Shown piece by piece: positions 54,527 to 62,303 of a stretch of DNA of 64,000 nucleotides. Source of the DNA: Burkholderiales bacterium C2. Lineage in GTDB: Bacteria > Pseudomonadota > Gammaproteobacteria > Burkholderiales > Burkholderiaceae_C. Position 1 is the first letter of the stretch. Every line of letters starts with the position of its first letter. Both the position numbers and the translations under genes were made by a program. Under the pieces are notes generated by a model. The model did no database searches. It saw only the letters and a program-made list of their open reading frames with translations, and was not told where the DNA came from. Location of the stretch: contig SCOI01000002.1 of NCBI GenBank assembly GCA_005503085.1, positions 62,001-126,000 on the forward strand, read 5' to 3'.

Positions 54527-55834
54527 TCAATCGCGGCGTGTGGCGGCCCGCACGATGAGCTGGCGCTCGCGCAGCGCCTCGGGCTCGAAGGGGCTCCAGT
54601 CGGGGCGCTGCTGCTCGTAGAAGCCGTAGAGCCGCTCCAGATTGCCGAGCAGCTGGGCGTTGTCGGGCGCCAGCGCCAGCGCGGCCATCAGCTCGCGCGA
54701 CAGCCGCGCGGCGCTGTCGGCGGTCAAGGCTGCGGGGCCTGCGGTCACGCGCGCCAGCGCCGCCAGCTGGCGCGCGCCGGCATAGGCCGGCAGCTGCGCC
54801 TGGGCCTGCTCGAACAGCGCCAGCGCCGGCTCGTAGCGCCCCTGCTCCCAGGCCTGCCAGCCGCGCAGGGTGCTGGCCAGCCCCCAGGCGCCGGGCGCCA
54901 GATCGGCCGGCACCGCGCGCTCGTAGCGACTCAGGCCCTGCTCCATCAAGGCGGCCGTGCGGGTGCGCTGGGCGGCGGTCAGCCCGTCGACCCGCAGCCG
55001 CACAAAGGCCGAGACCGCATCGACATAGGCCAGCTCGGGCAGCCAGCGCTGCAGCGACCAGGCAGCCGGCTCACCAGGCTGAGTCGCCATCTGCACCCAA
55101 CCACCGGGGCCGCCCTGCTGCGGCTGCAGCTTCAGCCATTCGCCGCGCGCCTCGCTGACCCAAAAGGCCAGCGCCTGGTGGGGCGAGAACTCGATGGCAC
55201 GGCCGGCAGCGCCGCGCTCGGGTCGGGGCCGCAAGACCATGGCCTGGCGGAAATCGCGATCCACCTGGGCCAGCTCGGCCCGGCTGATGCGGCGCGGCGC
55301 AAAGGCGATGGCCTGGGTCGGCAGGCTGCCGCGCAACTCCAGCGGCCCGTTCTTGAACCACAGCTGTTCAACCCCGCCGCCCTCGCCAACCTGGCGCACA
55401 AAGCGCAGATAGCTCTGCAGATAGAACTCGCCGGCCTGCTCGAACAAGCGGCCCCAGACCAGCACCGCGCCCTGGCCCGGCCGCAGCGCGCCGGCGGTGC
55501 CGACTCGGGTGATGCGGCCGATGATCACATCGACATCGCAGACCTCGCCGGGTTCGGCCCACAGATGCTTGGCGCCTATCGAGGGGTATTTCAGCAGACC
55601 CATCAGCACTTCCAGATGGACCAGCGCCGCGATCTGGCGGCTGGCCAGCTGCAGCTCGGGCGCCGGTGGGCGGCCGTCGCGGGTCTCGGCGTGATAGGGC
55701 AGGACCAGGGCATTCAGCGCCGCGCCCGGGAACACCGAGGCATAGCTGCAGGGCTCCATGCCGGCCGCGCGCGCCGTGCCGGCCAGTACCGCCAGCAGGC
55801 TCATCAGGACGTAAAAAAGAAAGCGGCGCATCAT
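54527..55834 (-). CDS. Exported protein of unknown function with TPR-like C-terminus
   Basis: 435-residue protein with a signal peptide ([19 protein letters not shown], cleaved near ARA). The middle part has [20 protein letters not shown], suggesting a beta-rich domain; the C-terminal third ([40 protein letters not shown]) looks like tetratricopeptide repeats. Its ATG overlaps the upstream gene stop (ATGA). The chemoreceptor starts 65 bases downstream in the same orientation. Not recognised. Confidence 0.65.
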   Translation of the reverse strand: MMRRFLFYVLMSLLAVLAGTARAAGMEPCSYASVFPGAALNALVLPYHAETRDGRPPAPELQLASRQIAALVHLEVLMGLLKYPSIGAKHLWAEPGEVCDVDVIIGRITRVGTAGALRPGQGAVLVWGRLFEQAGEFYLQSYLRFVRQVGEGGGVEQLWFKNGPLELRGSLPTQAIAFAPRRISRAELAQVDRDFRQAMVLRPRPERGAAGRAIEFSPHQALAFWVSEARGEWLKLQPQQGGPGGWVQMATQPGEPAAWSLQRWLPELAYVDAVSAFVRLRVDGLTAAQRTRTAALMEQGLSRYERAVPADLAPGAWGLASTLRGWQAWEQGRYEPALALFEQAQAQLPAYAGARQLAALARVTAGPAALTADSAARLSRELMAALALAPDNAQLLGNLERLYGFYEQQRPDWSPFEPEALRERQLIVRAATRRD

Positions 55835-56640
55835 GGCTTGGCCTCCTCGTCGCAGGGCTTGGCGCTCGCTCGCAGGCGCAGCAGGCCGGTCTTCGGATAG
55901 GCCGCGTCGGCCTTGGCCTCGCTGATCGCGCGCCCGGCCGATGTCAGCACAAAGGCGCGCAGGCCTTCCAGCTCGCTCTTGGTCCGCCCCTCCAGCGGCC
56001 GTTTGGCCAGGGCGGCCAGCAGCACATCGGCGCGGCACAGATTGCGATGCGCCGTGTCAAAGCTGCGCTCGCGCAGCAGCTTGAAGCCGAAGGCGCTGGC
56101 GACAAAGGCATCGATATCGCTGGAGCGCGCCACCAGCTGGACCGGGTCCCGGATCGGCGCGGCGCCCGGCTCGGGGTAGCTCAGGCGCTGCAAGGCGCCG
56201 GCGGCCGCCTCGTTCTGGTTGGCCGCCTGGCGCAGCGGCACCAGCAGATAGCTCAGCTGCGCGCTGGGCTGGCTCGTACCACCGGGCCCGGGTTCGCTGG
56301 ACAGCTGGCCCCAGACCTCCAGCAGCACCCGCCGCGTGTGCAGGCCGTCGACCAGGCGCGGGTTGTGCTCGCGCCCGTCCAGTGCCGGTGCGCGGCCCGG
56401 GCAGGCGACGAAGCGCACCGGCGTGTCGGGCAGATTGATCCAGCGGGCATTGCGGTTCTGGTCGAGCTCGAACTGCAGGCGTTCCAGATAGCTCTTCAGC
56501 TCGGCCGGCTTCAGCAGCTCGCCACTCGGCTCGCTGAGCAGGACCGTGAAGCTGCCGGCCTGGGGCTCGCAATCGATGATGACGGCCTGGGCCGCACCGG
56601 TGCCCACAGCCAGAAGCCAGCTCAGCCAGTGTTTCCTCAT
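55831..56640 (-). CDS. Exported protein of unknown function
   Basis: 269-residue protein with signal peptide (MRKHWLSWLLAVGTGAAQA). The mature part begins VIIDCEPQAGSFTVLLSEPS and has three widely spaced Cys (IDCEP, ACPGR, NLCRAD) plus one near the C-terminus. No domain recognised. GGAG lies six bases before the ATG. It overlaps the following gene (ATGA) and lies eleven bases after the preceding one, forming a three-gene unit. Confidence 0.63.
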   Translation of the reverse strand: MRKHWLSWLLAVGTGAAQAVIIDCEPQAGSFTVLLSEPSGELLKPAELKSYLERLQFELDQNRNARWINLPDTPVRFVACPGRAPALDGREHNPRLVDGLHTRRVLLEVWGQLSSEPGPGGTSQPSAQLSYLLVPLRQAANQNEAAAGALQRLSYPEPGAAPIRDPVQLVARSSDIDAFVASAFGFKLLRERSFDTAHRNLCRADVLLAALAKRPLEGRTKSELEGLRAFVLTSAGRAISEAKADAAYPKTGLLRLRASAKPCDEEAKP

Positions 56641-56651
56641 CGGGATCTCCT

Positions 56652-57347
56652 TCACTCGTCCAGCATCGCCAGCGCCGCGTCGACCGACTTCAGCAGCCGC
56701 GGATAGACCTCGCCCGCCCCCTCGGGCTTGACACGCACCAGGGCCTCGAAGCCGGCCGGCCGACCGGCCAGCGCCGCCTCGACCAGGCCGCGATAGCGCC
56801 GCAGCGCCGGCCGGGCCTGGCCGCAGCCGTGCTGGCCCAGCATCAGCACGACCTTTTCCTGCGCCTGCCACTCATACTGCTGGCGCAGGCCCAGCACCCG
56901 GGGCAAGGCCGCGCAGACCAGCTCCGGCTCGCGCAGCGCCAGCACATTCAGGCCTTCGGCCGCCGCCGCGCCACCCATGCCGCTCTGGCGCAGATGGCTC
57001 ATCAGCCCCGGCAGCGCCGGCTCGCCATAAGAGGCCAGCAAGGTGGCGGCGCTGCCGAGCTCGGCCTCGCTGCCCTTGCCGCCGAGCTGTATCAGCAGGC
57101 CCTGCATCTCCTTGGTGTAGGAGAGGTCGAGCTGGCGCTGCTTGATCGCCAGGTCCACCGAGTCCTTCAGCGCAAAGCCCAGCACCAGCACGACCGCCGC
57201 CGCGACCAGCTTGGGCAACTCGGCGCCCATCCAGGCGGCGGCGCGGGCCAGCACTGACCGGGCTTCCGATGGGGCCGCTGCCGGCGCTCGCTGGGCCAGC
57301 AGCAGTTGCTCGATGCGCGCCAGCCGTTCTTCCACCGTGCCGCTCAT
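56652..57347 (-). CDS. Membrane-anchored HEAT-like helical protein
   Basis: 231-residue protein: N-terminal coiled-coil-like helix (VEERLARIEQLLLAQR), one membrane span (LPKLVAAAVVLVLGFAL, about 55-72), then a helical solenoid-like region (TLLASYGEPALPGLMSHLRQ, LVCAALPRVLGLRQQYEW) that resembles HEAT repeats. The start MSGTVEER has GGAG seven bases upstream. First gene of the unknown trio. The 266 bases to the next gene hold the inverted repeat at 57458-57488. Confidence 0.62.
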   Translation of the reverse strand: MSGTVEERLARIEQLLLAQRAPAAAPSEARSVLARAAAWMGAELPKLVAAAVVLVLGFALKDSVDLAIKQRQLDLSYTKEMQGLLIQLGGKGSEAELGSAATLLASYGEPALPGLMSHLRQSGMGGAAAAEGLNVLALREPELVCAALPRVLGLRQQYEWQAQEKVVLMLGQHGCGQARPALRRYRGLVEAALAGRPAGFEALVRVKPEGAGEVYPRLLKSVDAALAMLDE

Positions 57348-57457
57348 GCCTGGGCTCCGCTTGTCGCGATGCCGCAGTCTGGAGCGGACGCGCCCGGGCG
57401 TCAAACCCTAGAACGCCACACAAAGGGGCGGCCCATCCCATCTTGGTGCAGCCGGAT

Positions 57458-57488
57458 TGCATACAGTTTTAATAAAGCCTTGTATGCA
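57458..57488. promoter_or_regulatory. Inverted repeat upstream of NMT1-type ABC importer
   Basis: TGCATACA and TGTATGCA form a perfect 8-bp inverted repeat around a 15-base AT-rich spacer. TTGCAT at 57457-57462 and TTGTAT at 57480-57485 are spaced 17 bases, so the repeat may overlay a weak promoter. The half sites resemble GntR/FCD operators. It lies 126 bases upstream of the binding-protein gene. Confidence 0.45.
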
Positions 57489-57613
57489 GCGCAGAACCGA
57501 CGCGCCCGGCATCTCCCCGGTTGATGGCATGGAGATTGCTCCGTAGAGTGGATCGCCGGGTCGGCAAGACCTGGACCTTCCCTATCCATCGCAAGATTCA
57601 CGGAGACACCCCG

Positions 57614-58657
57614 ATGCTGGAAACAAGCACCCGCCGCCACTGGCTGGCAGCCGCCACGCTGGCCGCCCTCGGCGCTTTCGCCGCCCCTGCCCAGGCCCAG
57701 ACCACGCCGATCAAGTTTCAGCTCGACTGGCGCTTCGAAGGCCCGTCGGCGCTGTTCCTGCAGCCGATTGCCAAGGGCTATTTCAAGGCCGCCGGCCTCG
57801 ATGTGACGCTGGACGCCGGCAACGGCTCCGGTGGCGCGGTGACCCGGGTGGCCTCGGGCTCCTATGACCTGGGCTTTGCCGACCTGGCCGCGCTGATGGA
57901 GTTCCATGCCAACAATCCCGATGCGCCGAACAAGCCGGTCGCGGTGATGATGGTCTACAACAACACGCCAGCCGCGGTGCTGACGCTGAAGAAGTCCGGC
58001 ATCAGCAGCGTCGGGCAGCTGAGCGGCAAGAAGCTCGGCGCCCCGGTGTTCGACGCCGGCCGCAAGGCCTTCCCCATCTTTGCCCAGGCCAACAAGATCA
58101 GCAATGTGGCCTGGACCAGCATGGACCCGCCGCTGCGCGAGACCATGCTGGTGCGCGGGGACATCGATGCGATCACCGGCTTCTCCTTCACCTCGCTGCT
58201 GAACCTGGAAGCGCGCGGCATCAAGGCCGCCGATGTGCAGATCTTTCCCTATGCCGAGCACGGCGTGAAGCTCTACGGCAACGCCATCATCGCCAGCCCC
58301 AAGCTGCTCAAGGAGAAGCCCGAAGTCGTCAAGGCCTTCCTGCTGGCCTTTGCCAAGGGCGCCAAGGAAGTGATGGCCAATCCGGATGCCTCGATTGCCT
58401 ATGTGAAGCAGCGCGACGGCATCATCAACGAGGCGCTGGAGAAGCGCCGCCTGCGCCTGGCCATCGACGCGGTGATCGCCAGCCCCGATGCGCGCGCCGA
58501 GGGCTTCGGGCAAGTCCTGGCCCCGCGCCTGGCCCTGATGGCCAGCCAGATCTCGGATGCCTATGGCACCAAGACCCGCGTCGTGCCGGAGGCGGTGTGG
58601 AATGGCGCCTTCCTGCCCAGCAAGGCCGAGCTGGATGTCTTGCCGCCCAAGCGCTGA
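57614..58657 (+). CDS. ABC transporter binding protein, NMT1/THI5-like
   Basis: 347-residue periplasmic protein of the nitrate/taurine/pyrimidine-precursor group. Signal peptide about 1-29 with a twin-Arg-like RRHW near the start. The fold begins KFQLDWRFEGPSALFLQPIA, with GNGSGGAVTRVASGSYDLGF and GRKAFPIFAQANKIS. Substrate uncertain; a nitrogen-containing small molecule is likely given ureD downstream. GGAG lies nine bases before the ATG. Confidence 0.82.
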   Translation: MLETSTRRHWLAAATLAALGAFAAPAQAQTTPIKFQLDWRFEGPSALFLQPIAKGYFKAAGLDVTLDAGNGSGGAVTRVASGSYDLGFADLAALMEFHANNPDAPNKPVAVMMVYNNTPAAVLTLKKSGISSVGQLSGKKLGAPVFDAGRKAFPIFAQANKISNVAWTSMDPPLRETMLVRGDIDAITGFSFTSLLNLEARGIKAADVQIFPYAEHGVKLYGNAIIASPKLLKEKPEVVKAFLLAFAKGAKEVMANPDASIAYVKQRDGIINEALEKRRLRLAIDAVIASPDARAEGFGQVLAPRLALMASQISDAYGTKTRVVPEAVWNGAFLPSKAELDVLPPKR

Positions 58658-58669
58658 GGCGGGCTCATC

Positions 58670-59482
58670 ATGGACAACTTCGTCGACTTCCGGCGGGTCT
58701 GGCTCGCCTACAACGATGAGCTCTGGGAACAGGGCAAGTTCGCGGTCGAGGACATCTCGCTGACGCTCAGGCGCGGCGAGTTCGCGGCCATCGTCGGGCC
58801 CTCGGGCTGCGGCAAGAGCACCTTCATGAAGCTGGCCACCGGGCTGAAGAAGCCCAGCCGGGGCGAGATCCATGTGGACGGCCAGCCGGTCAACGGCCCG
58901 CTGAAGATCAGCGGCATGGCCTTCCAGGCGGCCTCGCTGCTGCCCTGGCGCACGACCTTGCAGAACGTGATGCTGCCGCTGGAGATCGTCGAGCCGCACC
59001 GCAGCCAGCTGCGTGCCAGGAAGGCCGAGTACATCGAACGCGCCCGCGCGCTGCTGGCCAGCGTCGGCCTGTCGGGCTACGAAGACAAGTTCCCTTGGCA
59101 GCTCTCCGGCGGCATGCAGCAGCGCGCCAGCATCTGCCGCGCGCTGATCCACGAACCCCAGCTGCTCTTGCTGGACGAGCCCTTCGGCGCGCTCGATGCC
59201 TTCACCCGCGAGGAGCTCTGGTGCACGCTGCGCGACCTGCAGGCGGCCAAGGGCTTCAATGTGATCCTGGTGACGCATGACTTGCGTGAGAGCGTGTTCC
59301 TGGCCGACACCGTCTATGTGATGAGCAGAAGCCCGGGCCGCCTGCTGCATCGCCGAGATATCGAGCTGCCGCGCCCGCGCGAGCTGGAGCTGACCTACAC
59401 ACCGGCCTTCACCGAAATCGTCCACGAGCTGCGCGGCCATATTGGCGCGCTCAGGAAGAGCGGCGCGGAGGTGGCGCAATGA
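58670..59482 (+). CDS. ABC transporter ATPase (SsuB/TauB-like)
   Basis: 270-residue ATPase: Walker A GPSGCGKST, signature LSGGMQQRASICRAL, Walker B LLLLDEPFGALDA and VTHDLRE. GMAFQAASLLPWRT is the Q-loop region. It starts twelve bases after the binding-protein stop and overlaps the permease gene by four. Confidence 0.9.
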   Translation: MDNFVDFRRVWLAYNDELWEQGKFAVEDISLTLRRGEFAAIVGPSGCGKSTFMKLATGLKKPSRGEIHVDGQPVNGPLKISGMAFQAASLLPWRTTLQNVMLPLEIVEPHRSQLRARKAEYIERARALLASVGLSGYEDKFPWQLSGGMQQRASICRALIHEPQLLLLDEPFGALDAFTREELWCTLRDLQAAKGFNVILVTHDLRESVFLADTVYVMSRSPGRLLHRRDIELPRPRELELTYTPAFTEIVHELRGHIGALRKSGAEVAQ

Positions 59483-60258
59483 CAGCCAGGAAGAAACCCC
59501 ATCTGCTGTTCCAGCGCTATGCCTCGTCCCTGCTGCTGCTGGTCATCCTCTTGCTGTGGCAGCTGATCTGCAGCGCGCTGCAGGTCTCGGAGTTCATCTT
59601 CCCCAGCCCCTGGGCGATCGCCCAGGCCCTGGCCGACTATCACCAGGTCATCCTCGGCCACGCCTGGCGCACCTTCTGGGTGACCCTGGCGGGCTTCGGC
59701 ATCGCCATCGTCGTCGGCGTGCTCTTGGGCTTTCTGATGGGCAGCTCGCAGCTGGCCTACAAGGCCATGTACCCGCTGATGACCGGCTTCAACGCGCTGC
59801 CCAAGGCGGCCTTCGTGCCGATTCTGGTGGTGTGGTTCGGCATCGGCGTCGGCCCCGCGATCCTGACCGCCTTCCTGATCAGCTTCTTCCCCATCATGGT
59901 CAATATCGCCACCGGCCTGGCCACCCTGGAGCCCGAGCTGGAGGATGTGCTGCGGGTGCTGGGGGCCAAGCGCTGGGATGTGCTGGTCAAGGTCGGTCTG
60001 CCGCGCTCGATGCCCTACTTCTTCGCTGCGCTGAAGGTCGCGATCACCTTGGCCTTTGTCGGCACCACGGTGTCCGAGATGACGGCCGCCAACGAGGGCA
60101 TCGGCTATCTGCTGATCTCGGCCGGCGCCTCGATGCAGATGGGCCTGGCCTTTGCCGGCCTGGTCGTCGTCGGCGCGATGGCGATGCTGATGTACGAGCT
60201 GTTCGCGGTGCTGGAGCGTCGCCTGACCGGCTGGGCCCACCGTAGCGACAACCACTGA
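59479..60258 (+). CDS. ABC transporter permease (SsuC/TauC-like)
   Basis: 259-residue permease with six hydrophobic segments and an EAA-type loop (LEDVLRVLGAKRWDVLVKVG). ATGA overlap with the ATPase gene. It completes the three-part importer. Confidence 0.88.
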   Translation: MTARKKPHLLFQRYASSLLLLVILLLWQLICSALQVSEFIFPSPWAIAQALADYHQVILGHAWRTFWVTLAGFGIAIVVGVLLGFLMGSSQLAYKAMYPLMTGFNALPKAAFVPILVVWFGIGVGPAILTAFLISFFPIMVNIATGLATLEPELEDVLRVLGAKRWDVLVKVGLPRSMPYFFAALKVAITLAFVGTTVSEMTAANEGIGYLLISAGASMQMGLAFAGLVVVGAMAMLMYELFAVLERRLTGWAHRSDNH

Positions 60259-60288
60259 ATTCCCAACCTGAATCGAGGAGCTTCCAGA

Positions 60289-61284
60289 GTGAACAACAAG
60301 AAACTGCATCTGCTGGCCGCGGCCACCCTGCTGCTGGCCTGCGGCCTGGCCCAGGCCCAGGTCCGGCTGTACGGCCTGCTCGATATGAGCGTCGGCGCGG
60401 CCAAGGCGCCGGGCGGCCAGTCCATCAAGGGGGTCGACAGCGGCAAGATGACGACCAGCTATTTCGGCCTCTCGGGCAACGAAGACCTCGGCGGCGGCCT
60501 GACGGCCTCGTTCACGCTGGACAGCTTTCTGCGCGCCGACGTCGGCAACAACGGCCGCTTCAACGGCGACAACTTCTGGGCCCGCAATGCCTGGGTGGCG
60601 CTGAGCAGCAAGGAGCTGGGCACGGTACGCCTGGGCCGCAACACCACGCCGCTGTTCGTGCAGACCCTGGCCTTCAATGCCTTCGGTGACTCCTTCGGCT
60701 ACTCGCCCAGCATCCGCCAGTACTTCAGTGCCGGCGCCACGGTCAGCGGCACCACGGCCACCGGCGACACCGGCTGGAGCGACTCGGTGCTCTATCTAAG
60801 CCCCAAGTTCGGCGGCTTCAGTGCCGGAGCCTTTGTCGCGGCCGGCGAAGGCGCGGGCGGCAGGAACTTCGGCTTCAACGCCAACTACGGCGGCGGGCCA
60901 TTCGCTGCCGGCTTCACTTACCAGAATGTCAAGAAAGACGGCGCCGCCCCGCTGGCCGACACCAAGACCTGGCAGGCCGCCGCGTCCTATGACTTCGGCG
61001 CGGCCAAGCTGTTCGGCCAGTACGGCAAGGTCGACAACACGACGAGCGGCCGCGACTACAAGATCGCGGGCCTGGGTGCCGCCGTGCCTATCGGCGACGG
61101 CAAGCTGCTGGCCCAGTACGGCCATCTGGGCGCCTCGGTCGGCCCGGACCGCAAGACCTTCAGCTTCGGCTACGACCACTTTGTCTCCAAGCGCACCGAT
61201 GTCTATGCGGTGGCGATGAGCGACAAGCTCGACGGACTGTCGGGCGGCAGCAGCTACTCGGTCGGCATCCGTCACCGCTTCTGA
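60289..61284 (+). CDS. Gram-negative general porin
   Basis: 331-residue 16-strand porin of the betaproteobacterial type. Signal peptide about 1-24; the mature N-terminus is VRLYGLLDMSVGAAKAPGG, GLSGNEDLGGGLTASFTLDS follows, and the chain ends in Phe (YSVGIRHRF). The start is GTG at 60289 with GAGGAG eight bases upstream. Co-expression with the importer (30-base gap) suggests that it passes the same substrate across the outer membrane. Confidence 0.88.
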   Translation: MNNKKLHLLAAATLLLACGLAQAQVRLYGLLDMSVGAAKAPGGQSIKGVDSGKMTTSYFGLSGNEDLGGGLTASFTLDSFLRADVGNNGRFNGDNFWARNAWVALSSKELGTVRLGRNTTPLFVQTLAFNAFGDSFGYSPSIRQYFSAGATVSGTTATGDTGWSDSVLYLSPKFGGFSAGAFVAAGEGAGGRNFGFNANYGGGPFAAGFTYQNVKKDGAAPLADTKTWQAAASYDFGAAKLFGQYGKVDNTTSGRDYKIAGLGAAVPIGDGKLLAQYGHLGASVGPDRKTFSFGYDHFVSKRTDVYAVAMSDKLDGLSGGSSYSVGIRHRF

Positions 61285-61329
61285 TCTCGCTCGCGCCGCG
61301 CCCTTTTCTCTCTTGCTAAGCTGCCGCCC

Positions 61330-62163
61330 ATGGCATGGCATGGACATCTGAAGCTGGACTACCGGCGCGACGAGCAGGGGCGCACCACGGCCCTCGATAA
61401 ACACCACGGTCCGCTGCGTGTGCTGCAGCGGCTCTATCCCGAGGGCCCGGGCGTCTGCCACCATGTGCTGGTGCATCCGCCCGGCGGCATCGTCGGAGGC
61501 GACCGGCTCGAGATCGAGATCGATCTGCAGACCGCCAGCCATGCGCTGCTGACCACGCCGGGCGCCACCCGCTACTACCGCAGCGCCGGCGAGCTGGCCA
61601 GCCAGCGCCTGCGCGCCCGGGTCGCCGACGGCGCGCGGCTGGAATGGCTGCCGCTGGAGACCCTGATCTACGACGGCGCGCTGGCCGAGAACCGCATGGT
61701 GTTCGAGCTGGCGCCGGGTGCCGAGATGCTGGGCTGGGATGTGCTGGCGCTGGGCCTGCCGGCCGCCGGCCTGCCCTTCGCGCGCGGCCACTACACCCAG
61801 CACCTGGAGCTGCCCGGCCGCTGGCTGGAGCGCGGCCGCCTCGCGGCCGATGACCATGGCCTGCTGGACTCGCCGCTGGGCCTGGCCGGCTACAAGGTGA
61901 TGGCCAGCCTGTGGTTTGCGGCGGGCCAGGTCTTGCCGAACGCCCGCCGAGAGGCCCTGCTGGAGACCGCCCGCGAGCTCTGCGCGGCCGACGGCTTGCG
62001 CGCCACGGCCGGCTGCACCGCACCCGAGCCGGGCGTGGTGGTGCTGCGCGTGCTGGCGCCCAAGGTCGAGCCGGCGATGGCCTTGCTGTCGCGGGTCTGG
62101 GCGGCCTGGCGCAGCCAGGCCTGGGGCCTGCAGCCCTGCCCGCCGCGGGTCTGGCGCACCTGA
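61330..62163 (+). CDS. ureD: Urease accessory protein UreD
   Basis: 277-residue UreD/UreH scaffold used in nickel insertion into urease. Family motifs: VHPPGGIVGGDRLEIEIDLQ, TTPGATRYYRS, EWLPLETLIYDGA and SPLGLAGYKVMASLW. It follows the porin by 45 bases in the same orientation. The structural genes ureABC and ureEFG do not follow; a chemoreceptor does. They may lie elsewhere. Confidence 0.9.
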   Translation: MAWHGHLKLDYRRDEQGRTTALDKHHGPLRVLQRLYPEGPGVCHHVLVHPPGGIVGGDRLEIEIDLQTASHALLTTPGATRYYRSAGELASQRLRARVADGARLEWLPLETLIYDGALAENRMVFELAPGAEMLGWDVLALGLPAAGLPFARGHYTQHLELPGRWLERGRLAADDHGLLDSPLGLAGYKVMASLWFAAGQVLPNARREALLETARELCAADGLRATAGCTAPEPGVVVLRVLAPKVEPAMALLSRVWAAWRSQAWGLQPCPPRVWRT

Positions 62164-62303
62164 ACAAAGCGCTTGCCGGCAAGCACCCAAGCGCGGAAGA
62201 TGCCCAGCATCCGCCGCCTTGATCGGGGCTTTGGGCGACGGTGAAGCACGGATGATTCAGCCCTGTCACAAGAGCCGTCCGGCTCGACGCAAGGGAGCGC
62301 TTC

